Positions 1-7,120 of a stretch of DNA of 22,934 nucleotides are shown piece after piece (the first letter of the stretch is position 1; every line of letters begins with the position of its first letter). Source of the stretch: Coriobacteriia bacterium. Its GTDB lineage: Bacteria > Actinomycetota > Coriobacteriia > Anaerosomatales > PALSA-660. The stretch spans positions 5,903 through 28,836 of the forward strand of contig PKWR01000130.1 of assembly GCA_003133285.1 (NCBI GenBank), given 5' to 3'. The position numbers were made by a program, and so were the translations under genes. Below the pieces are notes generated by a model. That model ran no database searches. It saw only the letters and a program-made list of their open reading frames with translations, and had not been told where the DNA came from.

Positions 1-2
1 GT

Positions 3-761
3 CCGTACTACACGGCCTGGCAGGCCGGGGGGCATCACGGCCACGCGCAGTGCGTCGACTGCCATATCGACTCGGGCTTCATCGCCCATATGGCCCACAA
101 GCCGGGCGAACTCAAGGAGTTGTGGGACCACTTCTTCACGGACAACCGGTTCCCCAACTACAGCGTCGACGTCCCGAACGCACGGTGTGTGGGCTGCCAC
201 AAGACCGTCGTCACGAAATCGGGCTCGACCTTCTCGCACGCCGACCACGCCAAGCGCGCCAAGTGCCAGGAGTGCCACGCGACCACGGGCCACGTCGTGT
301 CGCTCGACGCCCTGCAGGCGGCCGGGGTGCTGAAGGCCGCCGCGACCACGCCTCCTGTCCCCGCGGGGCTGACGCCGTCCGCTGCGGCGGGCCACAAGCC
401 CGTCGTCTGCCAGCAGTGCCACGACCAGGCGAAGATGAAGTGCTCCGCCTGCCATCAGGCTCCCCACGAGCCCCGGGGCGAGTGCTCGGGTTGCCACCAG
501 CCGGGAGCGAGCTTCGTCTTCGTCCACGGCGCGAAGGGCATAGATTGCTCGCAGTGCCACACGGCTCCGGCCAACCACTTCGGGGCCGACTGCGCGACCT
601 GCCATACGGTGACCGTGCCGTTCAAGAAGACCGTGTTCAACCACACCGGCGACACGGGCAGGCACACCTCCACCAGCTTCGCGTGCGTCAAGTGCCATCC
701 CAACGGCTTCGCGACCGCGAGCTGCACCTGCCACGGCGGAAAGGCCCCGAGCGGCGACTAG
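3..761 (+). CDS. Multihaem cytochrome c, 5' end cut by the window edge
   Basis: The reading frame is open from the left edge (first full codon at 3) to the TAG at 759-761, giving about 252 visible residues. The true start lies outside the window, so the internal ATG at 90 is not the start: a CVDCH haem site precedes it in frame. Nine CXXCH haem-binding motifs are visible: CVDCH, CVGCH, CQECH, CQQCH, CSACH, CSGCH, CSQCH, CATCH and CVKCH. A final Cys-Thr-Cys-His near the C-terminus is one residue short of the motif and is not counted. Many additional histidines could act as distal haem ligands. Haem attachment implies an exported, extracytoplasmic electron carrier. The sequence around the first haem resembles the NapC/NirT/NrfH quinol-oxidising family, but the membrane anchor would be off the window, so this is tentative. 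A hairpin at 782-810 probably ends the transcript. Confidence 0.9.
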   Translation, partial: PYYTAWQAGGHHGHAQCVDCHIDSGFIAHMAHKPGELKELWDHFFTDNRFPNYSVDVPNARCVGCHKTVVTKSGSTFSHADHAKRAKCQECHATTGHVVSLDALQAAGVLKAAATTPPVPAGLTPSAAAGHKPVVCQQCHDQAKMKCSACHQAPHEPRGECSGCHQPGASFVFVHGAKGIDCSQCHTAPANHFGADCATCHTVTVPFKKTVFNHTGDTGRHTSTSFACVKCHPNGFATASCTCHGGKAPSGD

Positions 762-781
762 TCCACGCCGACCGCGGTGCC

Positions 782-810
782 GCTAAGGCGCCTCTCATCG
801 GCGTCTTAGC
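782..810 (+). terminator. Terminator-like hairpin after the cytochrome gene
   Basis: An 11-bp stem (782-792 with 800-810, one G-U pair) closes a 7-nt loop, 21 nt after the cytochrome stop. No T-tract follows, which is common in high-GC actinobacteria, so function as an intrinsic terminator is inferred. The rest of the 762-877 gap holds no other clear signal apart from a weak second hairpin around 817-836. Confidence 0.5.
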
Positions 811-877
811 CCCGATTCACCCACGGGTGGGAGAATGCCATCGACAGCAGACTGCGGACGTGAGGATCGGAACGCCG

Positions 878-1303
878 ATGCGCCGCACGGCACGACTCAT
901 GGTCACGGCACTCACGCTGCTCGCAGCGATGAGCGCCGGCGCGTTCGCCATGTCCTCGCCGGCAGGGCCGTCTCCGCGCGCCAGCGACCTGCCGGAGATT
1001 GTCACGGCACTCACGCTGCCGGCCTCATCCACCGTGGCAGCCACGGCGACGACGCCGGTCACTCCGCCCTCGTCCGGCGCGAAGGCGTCCACGTCCTCTG
1101 CAGCGAGCCCTTCGCACCGCACCGGGACACGGGGCTCGACCTCCTCCGGCGCGTCCGCGTCATCCGGGGACTCCAAGTCCGATTCCGGCGCCACCGCGTC
1201 ACACTCCGCCCGCTCGCACGACGATGACCACGAGGTCGTGACTCCGAGGCTCCACGAATCCGATGGCCACGGCGGCGAAGAGGGCCACAGCAGCGAGGAC
1301 TGA
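878..1303 (+). CDS. Small secreted low-complexity protein with His/acid-rich tail
   Basis: This 141-residue protein is not recognised as a known family. It starts with a classical signal peptide: MRRTAR, then a hydrophobic run through about residue 24 ending in AGAFA, a plausible signal peptidase I site. The rest is low-complexity Ser/Thr/Ala/Pro. The last 35 residues or so are rich in His, Asp and Glu (SHDDDHE, ESDGHGGEEGH), a composition that could bind metal ions, although this is inference only. A GAGG stretch upstream of the ATG at 878 supports the start. The protein ends 21 nt before the response regulator and is probably co-transcribed with the two-component pair, so it may be an accessory extracytoplasmic sensor or metal-binding protein. 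An exact 19-nt direct repeat (902-920 and 1001-1019) encodes VTALTL twice. Codon-position composition fits coding, but the low complexity makes the call less secure. Confidence 0.6.
   Translation: MRRTARLMVTALTLLAAMSAGAFAMSSPAGPSPRASDLPEIVTALTLPASSTVAATATTPVTPPSSGAKASTSSAASPSHRTGTRGSTSSGASASSGDSKSDSGATASHSARSHDDDHEVVTPRLHESDGHGGEEGHSSED
902..1019 (+). repeat. Pair of 19-nt direct repeats inside the secreted protein gene
   Basis: The 19-base string GTCACGGCACTCACGCTGC occurs at 902-920 and again at 1001-1019. The offset is 99 nt, exactly 33 codons, so both copies are read in the same frame (VTALTL), once in the signal peptide and once just after the predicted cleavage region. Confidence 0.9.
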
Positions 1304-1324
1304 CCAAGCGAAGGGATGGGGCCT

Positions 1325-1990
1325 GTGAGGATCCTGCTCGTGGAGGACGAGGACCGGATAGCGTCGTTCATCGTCAAGGGGCTCCAAGCCGAGGGGCATT
1401 CCGTCGATCGCGCCGCCACGGTCGAGGAGGCGCTGCGCCTCGTCGCTGAACGCACGTTCGACATCGTGCTGCTGGACCTGCTGCTCCCGGACGGCCACGG
1501 CACGGACGTCCTTTGCGCCCTGCGCGCCACCGACCGTGAGACCCCCGTCATCGTCCTGTCCGCGCTCGGCGAGGTCGACGACAAGGTCGACCTGTTGGAT
1601 CTCGGCGCGAACGACTACCTCACCAAGCCCTTCGCCATGCGCGAACTGTCGGCCCGGATCCGTGCGCACGCGCGGCAGGAGCACGCCACCTCGCACCTGT
1701 TGGCGACCTCGATGCTCGAACTGGACACGCGCACGCGCGTCGCTCGCCACGGCGACGTCTCCGCCGACCTCCCCTCCCGCGAATTCGCCCTGCTCGAATA
1801 CCTGATGCGCCACGCGGGCCAGGTACTCACGCGGCAGCAGCTCCTGGACGCGGTGTGGGGATTCGATTTCGACACCGGCAGCAACGTGGTCGACGTGTAC
1901 GTCGGTTACCTGCGTCGCAAGCTCGACATCGCGGGCGATCCGTCTGCGATAGAGACGGTGCGCGGGGCCGGATACCGTGTCCCGGCGTAG
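1325..1990 (+). CDS. OmpR/PhoB-family response regulator
   Basis: Cytoplasmic DNA-binding partner of the adjacent histidine kinase. The receiver domain spans roughly residues 1-115, with the acidic pocket at E7-D8, the phospho-acceptor Asp at about 51 (LLDLLLPDG) and the conserved Lys at about 101 in LTKPF. The C-terminal winged helix (about 125-221) contains SREFALLEYLMRHAG and ends with VRGAGYRVP, typical of OmpR/PhoB-type effectors. The start is chosen at the GTG at 1325, giving MRILLVEDE and placing the AAGGG at 1311-1315 about 9 nt upstream. The ATG at 1316 is also in frame but sits directly against that AAGGG. The 3' end overlaps the kinase start by 14 nt, indicating translational coupling. 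Its target genes are unknown; the neighbouring cytochrome and the secreted protein are the obvious candidates. Confidence 0.93.
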   Translation: MRILLVEDEDRIASFIVKGLQAEGHSVDRAATVEEALRLVAERTFDIVLLDLLLPDGHGTDVLCALRATDRETPVIVLSALGEVDDKVDLLDLGANDYLTKPFAMRELSARIRAHARQEHATSHLLATSMLELDTRTRVARHGDVSADLPSREFALLEYLMRHAGQVLTRQQLLDAVWGFDFDTGSNVVDVYVGYLRRKLDIAGDPSAIETVRGAGYRVPA

Positions 1991-3395
1991 CCGCGTCACG
2001 ATGAGCGCGCGCGTCGCCTTCGCGGTGACGCTCGTGCTCGCGGTCGGCGTCCTCGCTCTCTCGCTCGCCGCCTACTGGCGCGTCTCCACATCGCTCGCCG
2101 TCGACCTCGACCGCAGCCTGCTGAGCGAGGCGGAGGCGTTCTCCGGCGCGATCTCCCCGGGCGTCTCCGCCGGCACCGACCTCCGCGCAGCGACGCGCAC
2201 CTACCTGGCCGCCCGGAGCCAGGCCTCCGGGACCTCGCGGCCGGTGCTGCTGGTCCACTTCGCGAGCGGCACGCCCTCGATCATCTCCAACTCGGACCTG
2301 CTGCTGGAGGACGCCACCGGGAACGCGGCGGCGCTCGACGTCGCCACGGCCAAGGCCGCCTTCATCGACCTGACGCTCGGGGCCGAGAGCTACCGGGCCA
2401 CCACGGTCCCCGTGCGCTCATCCGAGGGGACCGTGGTCGCCGTCTTCGAGGCTGCGCTCCCGACCTCCTCCGTTCGCGCCTTGGGCAACGAGCTCCTCGT
2501 CACGATGCTGGGCATCGGCCTCCTGGTCGTCGCCCTCGGCGCGCTCGTGGCCGTACTGGCTGCGCGGGCGAGCTTGCGCCCGCTCGCGAGGACGGCATCG
2601 ACCGCGGCGCGCATCACCCAGTCGTCGCTCGCGGAACGGATCGAGTACAACGGGCCGGAAGACGAGGTCGGCCAGGTGGTCGCCGCGATCAACGACATGC
2701 TCGACCGGCTCGAGGCGGCCTTCGGCGAGCAGCGGCGCTTCACCGCCGACGCGTCGCACGAGCTGCGGACCCCGCTCGCCGTGATCTCGGGCCACGTCGA
2801 GATGCTGCGGGACCTGGAGATGGACCCGGCGGAGCGCGGCGAGGAGATCGCGCTCATCTCGGACGAGGTCGCGCGGATGGGGCGGCTGGTCGACGACCTG
2901 CTCGCTCTCGCGCGTCTTGAATCCGCCGTCCCGGGCGCTCACCAGCCGCTCGAGGTGTCGTCGATGCTCGAGGAGGCGGCCGCTCGCGGCCGCGGGCTCG
3001 GCAGGCGGGTGATGAACGTGACGGCTCCGCCGGGCCTGTGGGTCTCAGGCGACCCCGACCAGCTCACGCAGGCGCTGCTCAACCTCGTGAGCAACGCCGT
3101 GGCGCACACGAGCGACGGCGGGACGGTCACGCTGAAAGCGGCCTCGGTCGGAGGCCGCATCCGCATCACGGTGGCCGACGACGGTCCCGGGATCAGGCGC
3201 GAGGAGTTGGCGAGGGTCTTCGACCGGTTCTACCGCGTGCACGGGCCGCGCGGCGGCACCACCGGTGGCTCGGGGCTGGGCCTTGCGATCACCCGACGGC
3301 TCGTCGAGATGCACGGAGGAACGACCACCGCAGGGAACCTGTCGGACGGCGGCGCGGTCTTCACGATCGAGCTGCGCGAGATCGAGACGCCCTAG
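1977..3395 (+). CDS. Membrane sensor histidine kinase
   Basis: A 472-residue HAMP-type sensor kinase, paired with the upstream response regulator. The order is: membrane helix at about residues 12-34, an extracytoplasmic sensing loop at about 35-165 with no recognised domain, a second helix at about 170-195, a HAMP linker, and the HisKA segment with the phospho-acceptor His at about 261 (ASHELRTPL). The ATPase domain follows: N-box NLVSNAVAH, G1 box DDGPGI, F-box FDRFYR and G2 box GGSGLGLAI. All catalytic boxes are intact. The GTG at 1977 is used as start; an ATG at 2001 in the same frame (MSARVAF) is equally plausible because neither has a strong Shine-Dalgarno sequence. The gene ends tail-to-tail with selB, the two TAG stops sharing the palindrome CTAG at 3392-3395. 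The signal sensed cannot be told from sequence. Confidence 0.93.
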   Translation: MSRRSRVTMSARVAFAVTLVLAVGVLALSLAAYWRVSTSLAVDLDRSLLSEAEAFSGAISPGVSAGTDLRAATRTYLAARSQASGTSRPVLLVHFASGTPSIISNSDLLLEDATGNAAALDVATAKAAFIDLTLGAESYRATTVPVRSSEGTVVAVFEAALPTSSVRALGNELLVTMLGIGLLVVALGALVAVLAARASLRPLARTASTAARITQSSLAERIEYNGPEDEVGQVVAAINDMLDRLEAAFGEQRRFTADASHELRTPLAVISGHVEMLRDLEMDPAERGEEIALISDEVARMGRLVDDLLALARLESAVPGAHQPLEVSSMLEEAAARGRGLGRRVMNVTAPPGLWVSGDPDQLTQALLNLVSNAVAHTSDGGTVTLKAASVGGRIRITVADDGPGIRREELARVFDRFYRVHGPRGGTTGGSGLGLAITRRLVEMHGGTTTAGNLSDGGAVFTIELREIETP

Positions 3396-5293
3396 CCCCG
3401 TCGCAGGACCCGTGCGTCGCCTTCGCGCCTGGTGATGCCGCGCCCATCGAAGTACTCCAACAGCGGCACCACGTACTTGCGGCTCGTGCCCAGGATGTCG
3501 CGCGCGTCGCTCGCGAGCATCGTCCCCCTGGCTTCGAGGAACTCGACGATGCGTGCCCGCGCGTCCTCGACGGCCTCGGACGAGAAGTGCAGGTCCGGCC
3601 CGAGACGCACCACGCGCCCGGCGGCCACCAGCTTGGTGAGTGCCTTGCGCGCCACCCCGATGTCGACGCCGGCCGTCGCGGCCAGTTCGGCGACGGTGCC
3701 CGTGGCCAGTCCCTGCGCCTCGAGGACCGGGAGCAACGCGGCGAGCGCCTCGTCCTCCTCGGCGAGGGCCGACGCGGCCGCCTGCGGGTGGCGCACCTCC
3801 CCGCCGACGACGCGCACGAGCCCGCGTGCGGCCGCGTATTCGAGCACCGCATCGAAGACCTTGGGCGCGACGCGGCGGTCCACGCGGTCGCGCAGCGCCC
3901 CGGCGGCGATGCCGGTCGACTTGGGATGAGTGTCGTGGTAGCCGATCAGTTGGGCGACCGCGCCGGTGATCAGACGGTCCAGCCCCTCGGCGCTCACGAA
4001 GTAGGTCTCGCCGGCGACCTTGAACCGCTCGAAGGGCCCGCGGTTGAGGTCGTCCGCCACACCGGCGCGGGGCAGCCCCAGCGCCGCGGCCACCGCGGCC
4101 GAGGTCATGGGCACGCCACGCGAGGCCAGCAGGCCGGTCGCCGCGCCGCTCAGGTCGTGCGCCTTCAGCGCTTCGAGAAGGTCGCGCTCGGACTCGCGAA
4201 GACGCGTGCGCCGCGGCGGCAAGGCGTCGAGCACGGTGCCGCCGCCGATCGTGAACACCGGCGAGTACGAGCGGACGATGAAGCGGTCGTCGTAGCGCGG
4301 CGCGAGCGGCTCCTCGAGGCGGACCTGCGCGAGCGCGCGCCCGCCCGGCTCGAGCTGGTCGGCGCCGTCCATGAGCAGCACACGGCCGAGGACCTCGCGC
4401 GTCCCGTGGTGGACGTGGACGCGCACGCCGCTCTCGAACGGCTTCTCGTTCCCGGGCAGGTACGTGAAGATCGCATCGAAGCGGTCGGTGATCTGGAGGG
4501 AACCGGGCGCGGCCAGGATGTCGCCCCGCTCGATCTCGTCCCGGTCCAGGCCAGCGACGTTGATGGCGACCCGCATGCCCGCGGACGCCTCGGCGACCAC
4601 GTGCGAGTGCACCTGGACGCCGCGTACGCGCCCGGAGCGGCCGGAAGGCAGCACCTCCACCGGATCGTCGCGGTGGACCGCACCGGACCACAGGGTGCCC
4701 GTGACGACGGTCCCCGCGCCGGCGATGGTGAACACGCGGTCGACCGGCAGTCGCATCGGCAGCGCCGCCTGTCGGGCAGGGGCCGCGCCGGCCACGGCGT
4801 CGAGCGCGGCCTTGAGGTCGTCGAGCCCCTCGCCCGTCTTCGAGGAGACCGCCACGATCGGCGCGTCCTCGATCCCGGTGCCCCGGAGCAGGCGGGCGAC
4901 ATCGTCCTTCACCATCGCGAGCCACTCGGGACCGGCGAGGTCCGACTTCGTGACCGCGACCACGCCGCGGGTGATGCCCAGGAGGTCGATGATGGCGAGG
5001 TGCTCGCGGGTCTGCGGCATGACCCCGTCGTCCGCCGCCACGACCAGGAGGACCACGTCGATGCCGGTGGCGCCCGCGACCATCTGGCGCACGAAGCGCT
5101 CGTGACCCGGGACGTCGACGACCCCCATCGTGGCGCCGGACGGGAGCGACAGCTGCGCGAAGCCCAGCTCGATGGTGACGCCGCGCTCCTTCTCCTCGGG
5201 CAGACGGTCGGGGTCGGTCCCCGTGAGCGCCTTGACCAGAGCGGACTTGCCGTGGTCGATGTGCCCGGCCGTGCCCAGGACGAGCGAGGTCAC
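3392..5293 (-). CDS. selB: Selenocysteine-specific elongation factor SelB
   Basis: This GTPase delivers Sec-tRNA(Sec) to ribosomes paused at UGA codons followed by a SECIS hairpin. The 633 residues fit the bacterial family. The GTPase domain shows G1 at residues 9-17 (AGHIDHGKS), the SelB-like segment LTGTDPDRLPEEKERGVTIELGF, G3 DVPGHE at 60-65, and TKSD at 115-118 in place of the usual NKxD. EF-Tu-like beta-barrel domains follow to about residue 350 (ITDRFDAIFTYLPG, QVRLEEPLAPR). The remaining 270 or so residues form the winged-helix repeats that bind SECIS RNA, ending DARDILGTSRKYVVPLLEYFDGRGITRREGD. The start is GTG at 5293 and overlaps the selA stop by 4 nt (GTGA), so translation is probably coupled. 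The local substrate message is selD itself, encoded in the same cluster. Confidence 0.97.
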   Translation of the reverse strand: MTSLVLGTAGHIDHGKSALVKALTGTDPDRLPEEKERGVTIELGFAQLSLPSGATMGVVDVPGHERFVRQMVAGATGIDVVLLVVAADDGVMPQTREHLAIIDLLGITRGVVAVTKSDLAGPEWLAMVKDDVARLLRGTGIEDAPIVAVSSKTGEGLDDLKAALDAVAGAAPARQAALPMRLPVDRVFTIAGAGTVVTGTLWSGAVHRDDPVEVLPSGRSGRVRGVQVHSHVVAEASAGMRVAINVAGLDRDEIERGDILAAPGSLQITDRFDAIFTYLPGNEKPFESGVRVHVHHGTREVLGRVLLMDGADQLEPGGRALAQVRLEEPLAPRYDDRFIVRSYSPVFTIGGGTVLDALPPRRTRLRESERDLLEALKAHDLSGAATGLLASRGVPMTSAAVAAALGLPRAGVADDLNRGPFERFKVAGETYFVSAEGLDRLITGAVAQLIGYHDTHPKSTGIAAGALRDRVDRRVAPKVFDAVLEYAAARGLVRVVGGEVRHPQAAASALAEEDEALAALLPVLEAQGLATGTVAELAATAGVDIGVARKALTKLVAAGRVVRLGPDLHFSSEAVEDARARIVEFLEARGTMLASDARDILGTSRKYVVPLLEYFDGRGITRREGDARVLRRG

Positions 5294-6693
5294 GCGGGGT
5301 CTCCCGCCGCGATCTCGGCGAGGCGGTCGACGATGAGCGCCTCCTCGTGCGGCGCGAGCGTGCGCAGGTCGAGGAGCACGCGGCCGTCGCGGATGCGGGC
5401 GACGATCGTCGGGCAGCCGAGGCGTAGGCGCTCCTCGAGGCGGTTGGCGCTCATCGTCCGCGGTGCCACGGTGACGATCGTCGTCGGGATGTCGGCGAGC
5501 GGCAACGCTCCCCCGCCGGCGCGCGACACGTCGGGCATCGCCGCGACCCAGAACGCGTCACCGGTCGCCTCGACGATGCGGTCGACCATGAGCCGCGCGC
5601 TCGCGGCCACGTCGGAGGGGCGCCGCGTGAGCATCCGCAGCGTCGGGATCTGCTCGAGCGCGCTCGCGGGGTCGAGGTAGAGGCGCAGCGTCGCCTCGAG
5701 CGCCGCCAGCGTCATCTTGTCGAGGCGCAGCGCACGCGCCAACGGATGCTTCTTCAGACGCGCGATGTACTCGCGCTTGCCGGCGATGATGCCGGCCTGA
5801 GGGCCCCCGAGCAGCTTGTCCCCGGAGACGGAGACCACGTCGACGCCCGCCTCGATCGAGGAGCGGACGGTCGGCTCGTCGGGCAGCCCATAGGGCGCCA
5901 GGTCGATGAGCACGCCCGATCCCTGGTCCTCGTAGACGGGGACGCCACGCTCGTTGCCCAGCGCGACGAGGTCCGCGAGCGAGACCTCCTCGGTGAAGCC
6001 CACGACGCGGAAGTTGCTGGAGTGGACCTTGAGCAGCAACCCCGTCTTGGGAGTGATCGCGGTCGCGTAGTCACTGAGGTGCGTCTTGTTGGTGGCGCCG
6101 ACCTCGACCATCCTGGCGCCCGACTGGCGCATGACGTCGGGGATACGGAACGAGCCGCCGATCTCGACCAGCTGACCGCGGCTGACGATCGCCTCCTTGC
6201 GGGACGCCAGAGCGGTCACGACGAGCAGGACGGCCGCCGCGTTGTTGTTGACGGCCATCGCGGCCTCGGCGCCGGTGACGTCGCAGATGAGCCTCTCGAC
6301 GTGGCTGTGGCGGCTGCCGCGCTCGCCGGTCTCGACGTCGTACTCGAGCGTCGAGTAGTTGCCCGCGACCTCGACGACGGCGCGCAGGGCGTCCTCGGCG
6401 AGCCGGGACCGCCCGAGGTTCGTGTGGACGATGATCCCCGTGGCGTTGATGACGGGGCGCAGCGACGGGCGCATGCGGGCCTCGGCAGCGCGGACCACGT
6501 CGGCGGCCAGGGTGTCGTCGTCGAAGACCACGTCCTCGCCGGCGAGGATGGCGGCGCGGACCGCCTCGACCGAGTCGCGCACCGCGTCCACCACCACGGA
6601 GCGCGGGAACGCCTGCTCAAGCGCGACGAGGTCGTCGCGCTTGAGCAGCTCGTCGGTCTTGGGAAGCGAGCGGAGCAGCTTCTGTGTGTCCAT
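5290..6693 (-). CDS. selA: L-seryl-tRNA(Sec) selenium transferase SelA
   Basis: A cytoplasmic PLP enzyme converting Ser-tRNA(Sec) to Sec-tRNA(Sec) with selenophosphate from SelD. It is 467 residues, close to the E. coli enzyme. The N-terminal SelA domain contains LRSLPKTDELLK. The fold-type I core contains INATGIIVHTNLGRS, YSTLEYD, VNNNAAAV and the PLP lysine in SGDKLLGGPQAG (Lys at about 293). The start is the ATG at 6693, because the 13 residues obtained by extending to 6732 look non-conserved. There is no Shine-Dalgarno sequence in front of this ATG, but a TAGAAT box lies 7 nt upstream (6706-6701), so the transcript may be leaderless. The 3' end overlaps the SelB start by 4 nt. A 75-nt gap separates it from the yedF-like gene upstream. 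Confidence 0.97.
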   Translation of the reverse strand: MDTQKLLRSLPKTDELLKRDDLVALEQAFPRSVVVDAVRDSVEAVRAAILAGEDVVFDDDTLAADVVRAAEARMRPSLRPVINATGIIVHTNLGRSRLAEDALRAVVEVAGNYSTLEYDVETGERGSRHSHVERLICDVTGAEAAMAVNNNAAAVLLVVTALASRKEAIVSRGQLVEIGGSFRIPDVMRQSGARMVEVGATNKTHLSDYATAITPKTGLLLKVHSSNFRVVGFTEEVSLADLVALGNERGVPVYEDQGSGVLIDLAPYGLPDEPTVRSSIEAGVDVVSVSGDKLLGGPQAGIIAGKREYIARLKKHPLARALRLDKMTLAALEATLRLYLDPASALEQIPTLRMLTRRPSDVAASARLMVDRIVEATGDAFWVAAMPDVSRAGGGALPLADIPTTIVTVAPRTMSANRLEERLRLGCPTIVARIRDGRVLLDLRTLAPHEEALIVDRLAEIAAGDPA

Positions 6694-6700
6694 GGCCGTG

Positions 6701-6706
6701 ATTCTA
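6701..6706 (-). promoter_or_regulatory. Possible -10 box for a leaderless selA transcript
   Basis: The hexamer TAGAAT (read on the minus strand, 6706 to 6701) ends 7 nt before the selA ATG. That distance would place the transcription start at or beside the A of the ATG. It fits the TANNNT pattern common in actinobacterial promoters. No convincing -35 box is visible, and no ribosome binding site separates it from the start codon. Confidence 0.35.
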
Positions 6707-6768
6707 CCCGACCGGGGCATCCCGGCGGGCATCGAGGCGCGGCGCGAGCGACGGACCGGGACGGGGGT

Positions 6769-7107
6769 CTAGGCCACCGTGACGATGTCCGAGGAGCCGG
6801 ACAGCACCGCGGCGGAACCGGCCATGTCCCCGACCTCGCCGACCGCGAGCCGGTCCTTGAGCTTCAGGAAGTCGAGGCACGTTCCGCACGACTTGACGAT
6901 CGTGCCGGCCTCGGCCATCAGCCGGATGTCGTCGAGGGACTTCGAGTCCTTGCAGGTCAGGCGCACCCCGCCGTTCATGAACATCAGCCGCTCCGGGCGG
7001 TCGGCGGCGCGCGCCAGCGAGTAGATGAAGTTGCGCATCAGCAGACCGCCGAGCTGCTCGTCGCCCGTGCCCAGCGTGTCGGTCGTGAACCAGAACGTCT
7101 TCCCCAT
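6769..7107 (-). CDS. YedF-like DsrE-domain selenium-metabolism protein (no TusA domain)
   Basis: A 112-residue cytoplasmic protein of the DsrE/sulfurtransferase-like fold, matching the C-terminal half of YedF proteins found beside selD. The diagnostic part is the CGTCLDFLKLKDRLAVGEV segment at about residues 74-92. The first residues, MGKTFWFTTDTLGTGDEQLG, form the typical DsrE first strand and glycine loop. YedF in other selenium clusters usually has an N-terminal TusA-like domain of about 70 residues, which is absent here. The gene starts 13 nt after the selD stop, with GAGG 9 nt before the ATG at 7107. The longer frame extending to 7398 merely reads through selD and is rejected. A role in moving or storing reduced selenium for SelD is a family-level guess; the molecular function is not established. 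Confidence 0.88.
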   Translation of the reverse strand: MGKTFWFTTDTLGTGDEQLGGLLMRNFIYSLARAADRPERLMFMNGGVRLTCKDSKSLDDIRLMAEAGTIVKSCGTCLDFLKLKDRLAVGEVGDMAGSAAVLSGSSDIVTVA

Positions 7108-7120
7108 GATGGTGCGCCTC

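Noticed and set aside
3038..5680. An 880-residue plus-strand open frame opposite the kinase end and selB
   Set aside because: Composition is Arg/Ala/Gly/Asp-rich without any motif and it lies antisense to the clearly conserved selB; long antisense frames are expected at this GC content.
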